64,000 nucleotides of DNA from Fragum whitleyi (GCA_948146395.1 OX411548.1:60593020-60657019); one strand, 5' to 3'; shown: positions 1 through 34,957, numbered from the stretch's first letter. A program made the numbers and translations. Notes: generated by a model not told the origin, from the letters alone.

Positions 1-22338
<22,338 letters not shown>

Positions 22339-22357
<19 letters not shown>

Positions 22358-22386
22358 TCCAACACCACTCAGCCTCTGTCATCCAT
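22339..22386 (-). promoter_or_regulatory. two upstream ORFs in the SYK-like 5' leader
   Basis: Within the 32 bases before the main start there are two earlier ATGs. The first (22386) opens a 5-codon ORF ending in TGA at 22369. The second (22382) opens a 13-codon ORF that ends about 15 bases past the main ATG in another frame. Scanning ribosomes would meet both before the real start, so they could lower translation of the kinase. The function is inferred. Confidence 0.6.
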
Positions 22387-22389
22387 TTT

Positions 22390-23130
22390 CTGAAAAATAA
22401 AGAAAAACCTTTCTTCTTAAATCTGTGTTTTTAAACACATATTTTTTTCCTTTCTTATAATAAAACATAAAAGACTATCATAATGCCAATAATGAATCTT
22501 GATGGCTTGATGCAATTGACAATGTTAAGTGTTTTGGTAATGTTTACAGATATTTGACCATCACAAATGACCTTGTCAGATGCATATCATTAAATTCTAC
22601 CATTGTACTTATTATGAATCTTGTTTTTTTTAATAAGCTTGATGTATTTGGGCTATTTGGTAATTTCAAGGGGGGGGGGGGGAGGTTTTGTAGAAGTTGG
22701 ACCCTGATAGCTTATGTTGACCTGGCCACATGACTTTGGTATCTCAAGATATACATATGTGTAGACTGATCTTTGTCTATACCTCCTACTGAAGCAGGAA
22801 TATTCCGGGGATGACAAGGGTTAAGGAATATTAAAATGTTCCCTTATGACTCTTTGCATCATTATATTCTCATTTATGCAGCCTCATTCCCAGTAAAATA
22901 CAACAAAATTAATAATCATACTTGCTGAAGTCAAAATAATCCCACATATAGATATTTATGTTGTTACTTTATCAACAACACCAAATCAATGACAATTCGA
23001 ACAATGCGTAAATCTCAATCCTTCCAGATATTAACCTTCCTGATTCTCTTAAGACATAACAAAACAGGGTTATTTATTTGCCTGTATTGATTGATTTTAA
23101 ATTCACTCTCAACACTTTTACAAATTGAGG
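22390..23130. other. upstream of SYK-like start exon: intron or 5' flank
   Basis: A polypyrimidine tract ends at the acceptor at 22391-22390, so a 5' untranslated exon should lie further up. A 14-base G run is near 22669-22682. Positions 22738-22823 are the right half of MITE family M2 (GAAGCAGGAATATTCC, GATGACAAGGGTTAAGG). No exon identified. Confidence 0.5.
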
Positions 23131-23200
23131 GCTCAGCGCAATACTATTGTAAGTGCCTATGAATATTTAGGTACTTACAATAGTATTGCATTGACCCCTC
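23131..23200. repeat. small hairpin MITE, family H1 (variant)
   Basis: GGGCTCAGCGCAATACTATT with GTAAGTGCCTATGAATA pairs with TAGGTACTTACAATAGTATT and GCATTGACCCC. Confidence 0.7.
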
Positions 23201-23434
23201 AAAATATACAAAAAGAGCTTGGCAGGGCGGCGCATATACGCCCAAAACAGTGATTTCGTTCAATTCAAGGGCAGATAATTCAAAATTTCTAAGGAATGAA
23301 AAGAGCGATATAAATTTCAAAAGGGAGTGAATGTGCCAAGTTTCAGCTTATTCCCATTGATAGTTTAAGAGGAGTTGCGCACACAAAAATTCTGACAGAT
23401 GGACAGAAGGACAGCCAAATTCCTTGTTTTTCTC

Positions 23435-23545
23435 ACACCAGCACCACAAACACATTCCTAGCCTCCAGCTGCTTTCCCACATAGGTTTACAAAAATCAAC
23501 TTATTGGTGATAAACAAATAGTCGGAAAGGATGAGGCCTGCCTTC
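23435..23545 (-). mobile_element. SINE S1 fragment
   Basis: Reverse-orientation body segment: CTAGCCTCCAGCTGCT, CACATAGGTTTAC, GGTGATAAACAAATAGTCGG, AAAGGATGAG. Confidence 0.6.
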
Positions 23546-23855
23546 AGATGGAACACAGGTTGACAGTCCGCCACACAACCAAATACGCTATGACAGCGGC
23601 TATATACAAGAAAAGGGAACACCTCCAACAAGCTACTCAGAAGAGATACTACCCTTATATAAGTGATTATCATACAGAAATTGACTATGTAAGAAATGAT
23701 TCCAACAAATCACATATTTTAAGGAATATGATTAACTTTCATCCAAGGAACATTGATAAACAAAGTTTGTTAAATATTTCAAATATCTTTTGTAGATAAA
23801 ATATTCATAACTTTCATATAATCATATGTACAGTATACCATTGTAGATGAGGAAA

Positions 23856-24084
23856 TTAACCCTTTGCTGTTTAATCCCTGCTTTTTAGGTGTCTGTGATT
23901 TTATGATGGAGAAAACATTGTGAAAAAAGAAGAAATTGCTTCTGACAAGCAATTTCTTCATTTTCCACACTATTTTCTACCCAACTGAATGGTTATTTTT
24001 CAAATTAAATCCACTTTAAATTTTCGTCTGCAAACTCTTTGAATTTAGACAGGTCCAAAATTTTGTAAACCAGGAAAGGGTTAA
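23856..24084 (+). mobile_element. MITE family M1
   Basis: 229 bp between TTAA and TTAA; left end CCCTTTGCTGTTTAATCC, central GAAGAAATTGCTTCTGAC hairpin, right end CCAGGAAAGGG. Highly similar to the copy at 21890. Confidence 0.88.
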
Positions 24085-24677
24085 AGTAATAAATTACACA
24101 GGATATAACGATAGATATGATTCAGGACCAAGGCTTGTGCTTGATATTGAGGGGTCATTGATTCCTCACCTAATAAATTCTTGGGGTCAAAACTGATTCT
24201 TAAGGGGTCTAAATGACAGAAAAAACAAATCATAAGTAGAGTTTTGCAAATTCAAGTCATTTGACCTGTTTTTTGTAATGATTTGAAGTAAGCAATAAAT
24301 TTGTAAACTTTAAGATAGTAAAATTTGTGAAAATCTTATATATTTTCAGATATTTAGGCGTCAAAAGCTTGGTATATGGGTCTAATACAAGCCCTGAGGA
24401 CATTCTTTTTCTCATTGACATGCAATACAAAGAGATGGTAAAGTGAATAATAAATGCCACTTTTCCAAGTATTGTAGTCGTATTACAGCAGCAGAAGCTT
24501 TGATTGTTTGTTTGAATTGGTTTTTAAGCTGCTTTCAACAATATATCAGTTACATCGCTTTCCCAGTCTATAATTGCTCATCCCACATAGGTTTTATAAT
24601 TATCCATCCACCGGTGGAAGACAAAGTTCAGAAAGGATGTAGATCAAAAGTAAGATAATACACCACATGTATTTAGA
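24085..24677. other. intergenic, SINE remnant
   Basis: Positions about 24515-24650 are a degraded reverse-orientation SINE S1 (GCTGCTTTCAACAATATATC, CACATAGG, GGAAAGGATG-like bases). The rest is unremarkable. Confidence 0.45.
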
Positions 24678-24859
24678 TACAGTCAAACCTGTCTTAGTGG
24701 CAACCTGTTTTCAGCAAGCAACCTCTATTAAGCAAGCGACCACTCAGTTCCCAAATGGAGCAATTGTACAGAAATTAACCTGTATTAAGCAAGCACCTGT
24801 CTTAAGCAAGCGCTTTTTGAAAGTCCCTTTGGTGCTTGCTTAATACAGGTTTGACTGTA
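24678..24859. mobile_element. mariner-like MITE (182 bp)
   Basis: Terminal inverted repeats CAGTCAAACCTGT and ACAGGTTTGACTG, flanked by TA on both sides. Internal AAGCAAGC motifs are repeated. Termini and TA target fit the Tc1/mariner (pogo-like) superfamily; no transposase. Confidence 0.85.
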
Positions 24860-25164
24860 TTGAGAATGAATTTCTTCCTGGTTTATGCATACTCCTTAAT
24901 GCCAATCTGAAGTCTTTTCATCATGAAAACTTTCATAATTATGTTGGTAATTTAAAGGGCTTTTATAACATAGAGTTGATGACATGAAATCATCAAGAGA
25001 CAGACCCCTTTTTTAGGGACCAAATTCAGTCATTGTCTATTTTTTGGACATCATTAACTGATTTTTATCCCAAAAACCCCATTTGCTTCATAAAAAGACC
25101 CATGAATTTATGTTTTGATTGATATGAAGATACAAGTGTAAGAAATACAACAAGTGCATGTTGT

Positions 25165-27799
25165 ATTGCGATGCAATACAGGAGTCCCCCACCGGATAAC
25201 AAAAAATCCTTTCTTATAATATATCTCCTACTAACTAGATCTATAACTGTATACAAAATTTGAAGTGCATTACACTTCTTCTCAATGAGATCTACCAGTG
25301 TAAAAAGTTTGAAGTTGCTAGGGCTTATGGTTAAGGAGATAAGTACGGGACAAAAATGTAAGGATAGAAACAACAAAGGGCAATAACTCAAAAAGTGGAC
25401 ATGGCAGAGTGACAGTTCTTGTACATGACACTTGTCCTCAATGATATCTATATGTGTAGCAAGTTTGAAGTTTCTAGCACTTATGGTTTAGAAGATATGT
25501 TCCGGACAAAAATGTAAAGGTAAAAACAACAAAGGGCAATGACTTAAAAAGTGGGTGTGGCAGAGTAACTGTTCTTGTACATGACAATAGTCCTCAATGA
25601 GATCTATACATGTACAAAGTTTAAAGTTGCTAGCACTTATAGTTAAGGAGATATGATCTGGACAAGAATGTAAGACTAAAAAGAGCAAAGGGCAATAACT
25701 CAAAAAGTGGACATGGCAGAGTAACAGTTCTTATAGATGACACTTGTCCTGGATAAGATCAATCAGTGTACAAAGTTTGAAGATGCTAGCACTTATGTTT
25801 TAGGAGATATGATCCGGACAAAAATGTAAGGGTAAAAACAACAAAGGGCAATAACTCAAAAAAAGGGCGTGGCAGAAAAAGAGTTCTTGAACATGACACT
25901 TGTCCTCAATAAGATCTATAAGTGTACCAATTTTGAAGTTGTTAGCACATATAGTTTAGAAGATATAGCCCGGACAAGAATGTAAGGGTAAAAACAACAA
26001 AGGGCAATAACTCAAAAAGAAGGCGTAACAGAGTAACGGTTCTTGAACATGACACTTCTCCTCAATAAGATCTATAAGTGTACCAAGTTTGAAGTTGCTA
26101 GCACAATCATATGGTTTAGAAGATATAGCCCAGACAAGAATGTAAGGGTAAAAACAACAAAGGGCAATAACTCAAAAAGAGGGCGTGGCAGAGTAACGGT
26201 TCTTGAACATGACACTTCTCCTCAATGAGATATATAAGTGTACCAAGTTTGAAGTTGCTAGCACACATAGTTTAGGAGATATGTTCCGGACAAGAATGCA
26301 AGGGTAAAAACAACAAAGGGCAATAACTCAAAAAGTGGGCGTGGCAGAGTAACGGTTCTTGAACATGACACTTGTCCTCAATGAGATCTATAAGTGTACA
26401 AAGTTTGAAGTTGCTAGCACATATGCTTTAGAAGATATAGTCCGGACAAGAATGTAAGGGTAAAAACAACAAAGGGCAATAACTCAAAAAGTGGGCGTGG
26501 CAGAGTAACGGTTCTTGAACATGGCACTTCTCCTCAATGAGATCTATAAGTGTACCAAGTTTGAAGTTGCTAGCACATATGGTTTAGAAGATATAGCCCG
26601 GACAAAAGCGTGACGGACAGACGGACGGACGGACAGACGGACGGACAGACGGAATCGAGCAAACCTATAGTCCCCCAACCGGTAACCTGTCCTCAATGAG
26701 ATCTATACATGTACAAAGTTTAAAGTTGCTAGCACTTATAATTAAGGAGATATGATCTGGACAAGAATGTAAGACTAAAAAGAGCAAAGGGCAATAACTC
26801 AAAAAGTGGACATGGCAGAGTAACAGTTCTTATAGATGACACTTGTCCTGGATAAGATCAATCAGTGTACAAAGTTTGAAGATGCTAGCACTTATGGTTT
26901 AGGAGATATGATCCGGACAAAAATGTAAGGGTAAAAACAACAAAGGGCAATAACTCAAAAAAAGGGCGTGGCAGAAAAAGAGTTCTTGAACATGACACTT
27001 GTCCTCAATAAGATCTATAAGTGTACCGATTTTGAAGTTGTTAGCACATATAGTTTAGAAGATATAGCCCGGATAAGAAATTAAGGGTAAAAACAACAAA
27101 GGGCAATAACTCAAAAAGAAGGCGTAACAGAGTAACGGTTCTTGAACATGACACTTGTCCTCAATGAGATCTATAAGTGTACAAAGTTTGAAGTTGCTAG
27201 CACATATGCTTTAGAAGATATAGCCCAGACAAGAATGTAAGGGTAAAAACAACAAAGGGCAATAACTCAAAAAGAGGGCGTGGCAGAGTAACGGTTCTTG
27301 AACATGACACTTCTCCTCAATGAGATATATAAGTGTACAAAGTTTGAAGTTGCTAGCACACATAGTTTAGGAGATATGTTCCGGACAAGAATGCAAGGGT
27401 AAAAACAACAAAGGGCAATAACTCAAAAAGTGGGCGTGGCAGAGTAACGGTTCTTGAACATGACACTTGTCCTCAATGAGATCTATAAGTGTACAAAGTT
27501 TGAAGTTGCTAGCACATATGCTTTAGAAGATATAGTCCGGACAAGAATGTAAGGGTAAAAACAACAAAGGGCAATAACTCAAAAAGTGGGCGTGGCAGAG
27601 TAACGGTTCTTGAACATGACACTTCTCCTCAATGAGATCTATAAGTGTATCAAGTTTGAAGTTGCTAGCACATATGGTTTAGAAGATATAGCCCGGACAA
27701 AAGCGTGACGGACAGACGGACGGACGGACGGACAGACGGATGGACAGACGGAATCGAGCAAACCTATAGTCCCCCAACCGGTAACCGGTGGGGGACTAA
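25165..27799 (+). repeat. tandem-core element with ~157-bp units and internal 1.1-kb duplication
   Basis: Starts near CAGGAGTCCCCCACCGG. Many units of about 157 bp carry CAACAAAGGGCAATAACTC, GTGGCAGAGTAACGG, TGAACATGACACTT and TTTGAAGTTGCTAGCAC. GACGGACAGACGG tracts lie at about 26610-26655 and 27705-27750. The 3' end is a 30-base perfect palindrome (27768-27797, AGTCCCCCAACCGG arm) finishing CTAA. Block 25591-26689 is repeated at offset 1099. Short ORFs in it are repeat shadows. Confidence 0.85.
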
Positions 27800-29093
27800 T
27801 AAGGTGTTACATATTGAATGGTAATGCCTTCTGCGTTGCTGTTTTTGAGTATGTTTAATGAAAACATTGACTTTTTTCTCGAAAATTTGTCCAATTACCA
27901 ATAGATGCTGAAATTAAGATCTGTTGCTGCCAAACCTTTCCACTGAAGATTTTTGAAATAAAAACTATATATCTTCAGGTAAATTTTTTTGTAAATTTGA
28001 TTCCACAAAGATATCGCAAATCAAAGGATATTTCAACAACACGTCAAATATTCAGAAAAGCTGTCTTTTTAAAGGGATGAAAAATTAAGTGATTATCAAT
28101 TTGTTTTTTTTTTTAAATCACATTCAGATTTAATACTTCTGAAGCCTTTTTTTACGATAAACCTTAATTTCAAATATTTTAGAATACGTTATTGCATGAA
28201 GATAGGTGTAAAATAAGCATATTAACAATGGTCTTGGTGCAACGTCAAAATCGACCAAAATGTTGCAACAACTTCAAAAAATGGAATTTGATGAAAAATC
28301 TAATCCTAAAACATATCTTTTTTTATTTGTTTAATGTAAAGCATATTCTTTTTGCTACAAAATATAGAAAAATCAGCATAGGTCACCGGACAAAATTTTG
28401 AGAAATTTCTTTTAATTACAAAAAATTAAATGAAATATGGAACATAAAAAAAAGTTTCGAAATAGATAGCGTTTCAGGCCTATTTTTCTGTGAATGTGCA
28501 CAGAAAAAAAACTTCTAGCTCTGGCGATCTTAGACTTCCTAAATGGATTTTTTTTTGTAGAAATTGGCTAATTAATTCTGAAAATATTTGCAAATACTGA
28601 TTTTAGTGGGTCGTAAAGGGGTTAGCTACTAGACAATGTCAAGATGTCAAATGAATGAGCTTTAAACCCTTTTTATTGTGTGTTAGCTAATGCCTGCACT
28701 TCAAAGATAAATCTCAGCAATTATTGTTAGATTTTAAGACAGTCGAAAATTCGACAATTTTATCTGTCCATAGCTACCTTAAGTGAGTTTTAAAGTTATT
28801 CTCTATTTAAAGGTAAAGAATTTGTAAGCAAAAATGTCTGACTTTTCAGGACTCAAGTTCAGGAAAGAATTGAAGACTGTTTAAAACCTTTTCAAAAATT
28901 TTCCTGAAGTTGATTCCTAGAAGGTCCATAGGACTCACAGCAACCTGCTCTGAGGGTCCTGGCTAAATAATTGTGTGAAAAGTGGGTCCCTTAAAACTCT
29001 TCATGGGGCTGCCACAGCACTAATTGTCATGTTGCGGGCATTGCTACAGTAATTTCATTACCCTTTATCAAGTTGCCATCTCCTGGCCATTGT
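27800..29093. other. intergenic, one dispersed repeat
   Basis: AT-rich. About 28845-29010 matches 43430-43600 (CAGGAAAGAATTGAAGACTG, GGTCC, GGACTCACA, GAGGGTC, TGGCTA), a dispersed repeat of unknown class. No gene seen. Confidence 0.5.
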
Positions 29094-29102
29094 TTTGTGT
29101 AT

Positions 29103-30476
29103 GGAAGTGGCTAGCCGTACGGGTCCGTACGGCTAGTCTGGTAGGCTAAACGTACGGACCCGTACGGCTAGCCTGTCCTCACTGGATAGGCTAGCCGTAC
29201 GGGAGTTTTTCAACCAATCAGAATACAGTATTTGATTTCTAATTATATACCGTCTTTGGATTCGCCCATCGATTGTTCAATGATAGCTGTATCTTTATTT
29301 TTACGCGTTTAAGAACTTCCGTGTTACAAAAGAAAGAATATGAAGCATTTTTTAAGTATCTGCAACAATGATTATGATGGTAAAACTATGTTATCTAAGT
29401 TTCTACAATTATCGACCTAATAAACCACTGTGTTTTATGTTATGTTTCTCGGAATAGTTTTTTCACACCGTTTTGAATTCAAACAAAGATAAATCATAAA
29501 TGATTTTGAAAGTCTGGCCGGCAATAAAATAATTTTAATTGGGGGTCATTAGCAGATTTTTTTTACCTCACTATTTGATGTACCGGTACAAGTTAGGCAT
29601 TTTTTGTGAAAATTTTAACCATTTTATGTGGAAACGTGTTGGGTGTTTGTAGTAATATTTTCTCCTTTTATAAAACGGGCGTAAACGTGTTAAAAAAAAT
29701 AATAAAAAAAATAAAAGTAACATGTTACGGAAGTTTTCGGATATAATAAAAATACTTGTAGTGTCAAAAATTTACTGGAGACAGGCGCTAAGAAATCTAG
29801 GTAAATAATTAAGCATTCCTTTTATTTTTCATTTTCTTATTTGAAGGTAGTCGTATTAATTTCAATTAACAAAATTCATACTAAAATGTGCCAGTGATGC
29901 TTCGCTAAGATGTTTCATTTTTTACCTTAATATAACATCATACTGTCGGTCATTGAATTGATTTTTCGACCTGCAGATTTGGGTTATTTTTTATTTTTTG
30001 TATTCCGATATTTACGTTACTAGACACAAAAAAGGACATTTTAAATGTGTAATGTCTGGAATCTTCCAACGGATACGTAAATTTAACTCACCTTCACATT
30101 CAAGGAACTCAGGGTCCGTGTTGAAGGAGACATTGCGAAAGTTTGTTTGCATAACAAAGAATTTTTTATCAACTGAGAAATAAGTTTACACTTTTACCGT
30201 CCGGTAATAGATTTAAACTATTGCACTAAAATATATATCTTCTTTCGTGTATATTAAGAGAAAACAGAAAAATATCGAAGTATGCGAATAGAAACATAAC
30301 ATTTATTATTCATCACAGTGCTGTATTCGGATTGGTTTAAAACTTCCTTGCTGTATTCTGATTGGTTGAAAAACTCCCGTACGGCTAGCCTATCCAGTGA
30401 GGACTGGCTAACCATACGGGTCCGTACGTTTAGCCTACCAGACTAGCCGTACGGACCCGTACGACTAGCCACTTCC
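29103..30476. mobile_element. MULE-like element, 1,374 bp, 9-bp target duplication
   Basis: Terminal inverted repeats of about 120 bp: GGAAGTGGCTAGCCGTACGG at the left, complement at the right. TTTGTGTAT occurs immediately on both sides (29094-29102 and 30477-30485), a perfect 9-bp target duplication. Within each arm CCGTACGG units form internal palindromes. The interior (about 29230-30350) is AT-rich and encodes nothing I recognise. Long TIRs plus 9-bp duplication fit Mutator-like elements. Confidence 0.85.
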
Positions 30477-30604
30477 TTTGTGTATGCTCAAAGTTAAAGT
30501 GTGCAAAGTTTCATCATCCTTTTGTTGATTTTCAATTTTCATTAGACTTACTTCTGAAGTGGAAGTTGGAACCCTCAAGACAGCTAGCTACATTTAGTCA
30601 AAAT

Positions 30605-33455
30605 CGGTTGGCCTACAATACGAAATGGACCATTACCACGAAATGGAGCGAAATGGACCTCCTTATGGCGAAATGGACTTTTATTAATGTAAAAAAGCAA
30701 TGAAATGACAGTAAATGGTTGATTGTTTGTCTCAAATGATATTATCTTATGTCTTAATGGTAATTGATCTTATTTAAATTGTAGTTGTCGTGATTTAAAC
30801 TTTGAGATTTAAAACCTATGTCTGCCTTCTGACGAAATGGATTATTGGCAACTAAATAGACTTGCGTAATAAAATGGTATTATCATTTATTTGAATAACT
30901 TAAAAAAGCAACAACAAGAACAAAAAAAAAACCTTCCTGATTTATTTAACTGATGGTTATCTAAATTAAAGGATAAAATCTGTAAGTTGATATCATAGAG
31001 TAGTGCCAAGCCACAAACTTGAACTTCATTTCGACAACCCCCGGCTCAAAATGTCCATTCTGTACCCCATGTTGGGCTTAATGTAGGGGATTTTAGAAAT
31101 GAAATTTCTATCTGAGATTAATTCATTGAAAAACCGAAATAATATCAAATGACGATACTCGTAGGCAAGAAGGGTTAAAGTCCCTTAAGTCTACCATCCA
31201 AAAATTGATAAGGTCTTCTTACTGGTCATACATGGAAAACATCATATTTAACCATGACTCCCAACCAGGCAGGAATAAGAAATTTTACACTTATATCAAA
31301 CATAACAAGAAAGAGAATGTTGGCATAGCCCCTTTAAAATCAGAGGGTGTCATATATACCGACCCGGTCTCCAAAGCCAACATCCTCAATAAACAATTTG
31401 AGTCCGTTTTCTCCCCCCCAAAACCCCTCAGTCTGTCACATTTATGCTCTAGGATACTTAAACCTGCAAACACAAACATGAACGAAATTGTGGTCACCAC
31501 CTGTGGAGTAGAAAAACTCCTTCAAGGATTATCACCCCATAAGGCAAGTGGGCCCGACGAGATATCCCCCTGAATTCTGAAAGAACTTAGCCACGAAATA
31601 GCCCCCATCCTTGCAGAAATCTTTAATTTGTCGCTCCGCACTGGAATTGTCCCTGAAGACTGGAAAAAAGCCACTGTAGCTCCAGTCTTCAAAAAAGGCC
31701 AAAAGTTCCAGCCCAGTAATTACAGACCCATCTCCCTTACCTGTATTGGGTCTAAACTCTTAGAGCATTGTTTCAAATCTTATGTCCTACCTCGATAAAA
31801 ACAGTATTCTCAGTCCATTCCAACATGGTTTTCGTTCAGGCCACAGCTGTGAAACCCAACTACTTAACTTTACTAGGGATTTATTCAACAACTTGGAATC
31901 TGGGTATCAAACTGATGTTGTTGTCATGGATTTTTCTAAAGCCTTTGACAAAGTGGACCACCTTTCCCTCTTGTTCAAACTACAGCAACTCGGTATAAAC
32001 CCTCAAATTGTCAACTGGATCAAATCTTTCCTTAGCAATCGTTCCCAAAGAGTTGCTGTAGAAGGTCAATTTTCCAGTGAACTTCCAGTTCTTTCTGGTG
32101 TCCCTCAGGGATCAGTTCTAGGCCCCTGTCTCTTCCTCATATACATTAATGACCTCCCAGATTCAGTCAAATGTAACGCTAGAATGTTTGCCGATGATAC
32201 TATTGTTTACTTAACCATCCACACAAAAAATGATACCCTACACCTTCAGCAAGATCTACATAACTTAGAAAACTGGGAGAGAACCTGGTCAATGGAATTT
32301 AACCCTGATAAGTGTGAAATTTTAAGAATAACGAGGAAGAGACATCCACTAATCTACCCTTACAAACTTCATAATACAGAACTAAAGGCAACCAATGCAG
32401 CCAAGTATCTAGGTGTCACCATCACTTCTGACTTAAATTGGTCTAAGCACATAGAAAACATCACATCAAAAGCAACATCAACCCTCCGCTTCATCCAAAG
32501 AAACGTACGGACCAATAACAAACAGGTCAAAACTGCTGCCTATAACACATATATTAGACCTCAATTAGAATATTGCTCATGCATATGGCATCCCTGGCAA
32601 AAAACCCTCTCCCATAATATCGAAAGAGTGCAAAGATCAGCAGCTAGGTATGTCATGAATGACTACAACTACACCAATATTGTCACCCAAATGATTAACA
32701 CCCTTAACTGGAATTCCTACATGAAAGAAGGCTACATAATTCCCTCATACTATTTTATAAAATCAGAGCTGGTACAATAGCTGTAGATAACAGCCACCTT
32801 ATACAAACAAGAAATCTTAACTATCTTATTCCGTTCTCAAAGACCCAATACTTCACTAATTCCTTTTTCCCCAGGACAGTGAAACAGTGGAACACTCTAC
32901 CAACTAGTGTCAAGTCCAGCCCTAGTCTCGGCATATTCTCCGAAAGACTAGCGGCAGTCAATCTTGTATAAACTACTATCTGCTTTTACTTTTTAACTGT
33001 AGCATACTATCTTCTTTTATAGAATTTTAACAATGTAAAATATCTTCTCCTTCCTTAACAGCTCTTTTACCGGTTATTAGCACACCCGCACCCAGTTATA
33101 ATCCGCAATCGATTGTTGGGTTAAACAGTAGATGAGATGAAGTCATTTTAGGCAGTTATGACAATCTAAGTAATTCATTGTAAATAAAAAAGTCCGTTTT
33201 GCGGCCGACGACCTGTCCATTTCGTCGTATAAGTCAAAGTAGAATTGTGAGAAAAGACAAAAAATCTCTTCAATTCGATACTACCTTGTAAAATTATATT
33301 AAAACATTCATTAGAGTCCTATATATGCTGGTATCTTAACTTTACAATATCAAAATAGTGACCTTCAAGGTATGATTAAAGTCCATTTCGCCGACAGAAG
33401 GTCCATTTCGCCCCATTTCGTGCTAGGTGGTCCATTTCGTATTTTAGGCCAACCC
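30605..33455. mobile_element. MULE-like element, 2,851 bp, 9-bp target duplication, carrying a retroelement
   Basis: Terminal inverted repeats of about 80 bp with CGGTTGGCCTA outermost, then repeated CGAAATGGAC units; the right end is the complement (GTCCATTTCG, TAGGCCAACCC). AGTCAAAAT flanks both sides (30596-30604 and 33456-33464). The middle carries a broken non-LTR reverse transcriptase, either a nested insertion or captured sequence. It lies only 128 bp from the preceding MULE-like element. Confidence 0.85.
31140..32971 (+). pseudogene. non-LTR retrotransposon reverse transcriptase, 5'-truncated and disrupted
   Basis: Reverse transcriptase of a jockey/CR1-like LINE, which would copy element RNA at a nicked target. 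Visible motifs in order: KASGPDEISP, NYRPISL, QHGFRSGHSCETQLL, VMDFSKAFDKVDH, GVPQGSVLGP, FADDTIVY (catalytic aspartates), KYLGVTI and a C-terminal region to WNTLPTSVKSSPS. It lacks the endonuclease domain. Lesions: a TGA at 31571-31573, a frameshift near 31770 and another near 32740-32760. The longest open stretch is 31782-32780. The 3' region after 32971 ends near GATGAGATGA (about 33130), which may be the element's tail. Not functional. Confidence 0.9.
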
Positions 33456-33464
33456 AGTCAAAAT

Positions 33465-34800
33465 GGATGGGTTTCCTTGATTTCACTTACAATAATGCGA
33501 GACCTTTGTATATCAATGTAAAGTAGCTTTACCTATGTCGACTTAGGAAATTAGTGTAGCAATCAAAATGATCAATATTTGGGAAAATTTAAAATTTACC
33601 TCTCAATCAGGAAGTTAATGTACACAATATGCCGCTTACATCCTCTGCAGATTAACAACAACAACCATCCCGCTTGTATCAAAAGGTAATTAAATTTATT
33701 TTGACTTTTTTTAATTTTATTCTTCCGTACGAGTGGCTAGAGCTTCACCTTCTTTAAAAATAGCTTAGCGCAGCGGATAAAATAAGACGTTTTCCACATC
33801 AATGTAAAAAAGAAATGTGAATAAACCGTTAGTGGTTACTTCCCTTACACTGTCCGAAAATCAGTATCTATTAACAAAAAAAAAAAAAAACGTTTGCGAA
33901 CGTTATTAAAATTTTACGTTACCCCCACCCAACTTTGTACGTGTCTACACGTGTAAAGCTGAATACCATTTCTCAAACTTTTAACAAAAGTTTGGCAAAG
34001 AGTGGACTTAGATCAGCTGCACATTGGTTGTGCAGTCTGATCTAAGCATATACGGTCCGTCTTCTAGATCTACTTGATTTTCAGTTTGTGGTAAAAATCC
34101 TGATATGTAAAAAATAGAATTTTGTTTTTAGAGTATTTAAATTCAGCATTTTAATAATGTGTAACTAGGCGACCGCCCCCTCATGTATGTTCGAATACCC
34201 TTTACAGGAATCCCGGGTCCGTTACTGCGGATATGCCAAAAAATCATCACAGTTAGCCTATGTGTTGCACCGTCTATTTCGTTTATACCGTCGTTGCTCG
34301 ATAAATTATTGTCCTCACAAAATTTGATGTTGGAAATAGATCAACGTCTTTAGTTATGCTCTGTATGAATACAAGACATGAGCAATTCCTATGCTTTTTA
34401 TCAATTTGTATTCTTTAGAAGCTTCACAATGGAATCTTTATAGTGATTCAAACAAAATGCATTAACTTACATTTTTGGGACAAATAACTATTGCTCAGAA
34501 AGAGAGAAGTAGGCCTATCATTGAAATTGAAAAAGCTTGTAGACGCACAGTTCGATGATATTAAAAAAGAAACAAAAAAACAAAAAAAAAAAAAAAAAAA
34601 AACCGGGCGTTAACGGCACGTAAATTTACAGATTAGTCCAAGTTTTCTACCGTTAACGCACATGTTTTGTCCGTTAACGACCCGAAAACGTAAAAGTTAT
34701 GCTATAATGATCAACCATCTTTCTGTGCTAAGCATTTTCGAATAAACACGACGTCCGGTTGACCTATACTGGACCAAGTTCGGTGTTCAAATATCTATTT
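33465..34800. other. intergenic, no gene seen
   Basis: AT-rich, more CpG than the introns. It contains an A run (about 34574-34602) next to several CGTTAAC motifs at 34608-34680. No coding signal or known repeat recognised. Confidence 0.45.
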
Positions 34801-34805
34801 ATCGA

Positions 34806-34957
34806 CAAAACAGGCCTTGCGTTCAGGATGAGAACACGGTGCAAACTATTTGCAAATTGTACCCACTTTGCACGTAAGTTCACGTGCAAAGTGGAGTATA
34901 ATTTGCAAACAGTTTGCACCGTTTTGTCCGATGATCCAGAACGCAGGACAGGTTCCT
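34806..34957. repeat. foldback MITE, family F1, copy 1
   Basis: Imperfect palindrome of about 150 bp. CACGGTGCAAACTATTTGC and ACTTTGCACG on the left pair with CGTGCAAAGT and GCAAACAGTTTGCACCG on the right; outer CAGGCCTTGCGTTC pairs with GAACGCAGG. A second copy is at 39831. Confidence 0.8.

Noticed and set aside
23548..23799. 83-codon plus-strand frame near a SINE fragment
   Set aside because: Starts inside SINE-derived sequence; no domain or conserved context seen.
25065..25703. Minus-strand frames with MSYCPLLFL beginnings
   Set aside because: Repeat-unit shadows of the 157-bp tandem array.
25165..27799. CRISPR-like array
   Set aside because: Units are about 157 bp, contiguous and diverged, without short repeats separated by unique spacers; the DNA is eukaryotic.
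31205..32780. Intact retrotransposon gene
   Set aside because: A TGA at 31571 and frameshifts near 31770 and 32750, plus loss of the endonuclease region, show it is broken.
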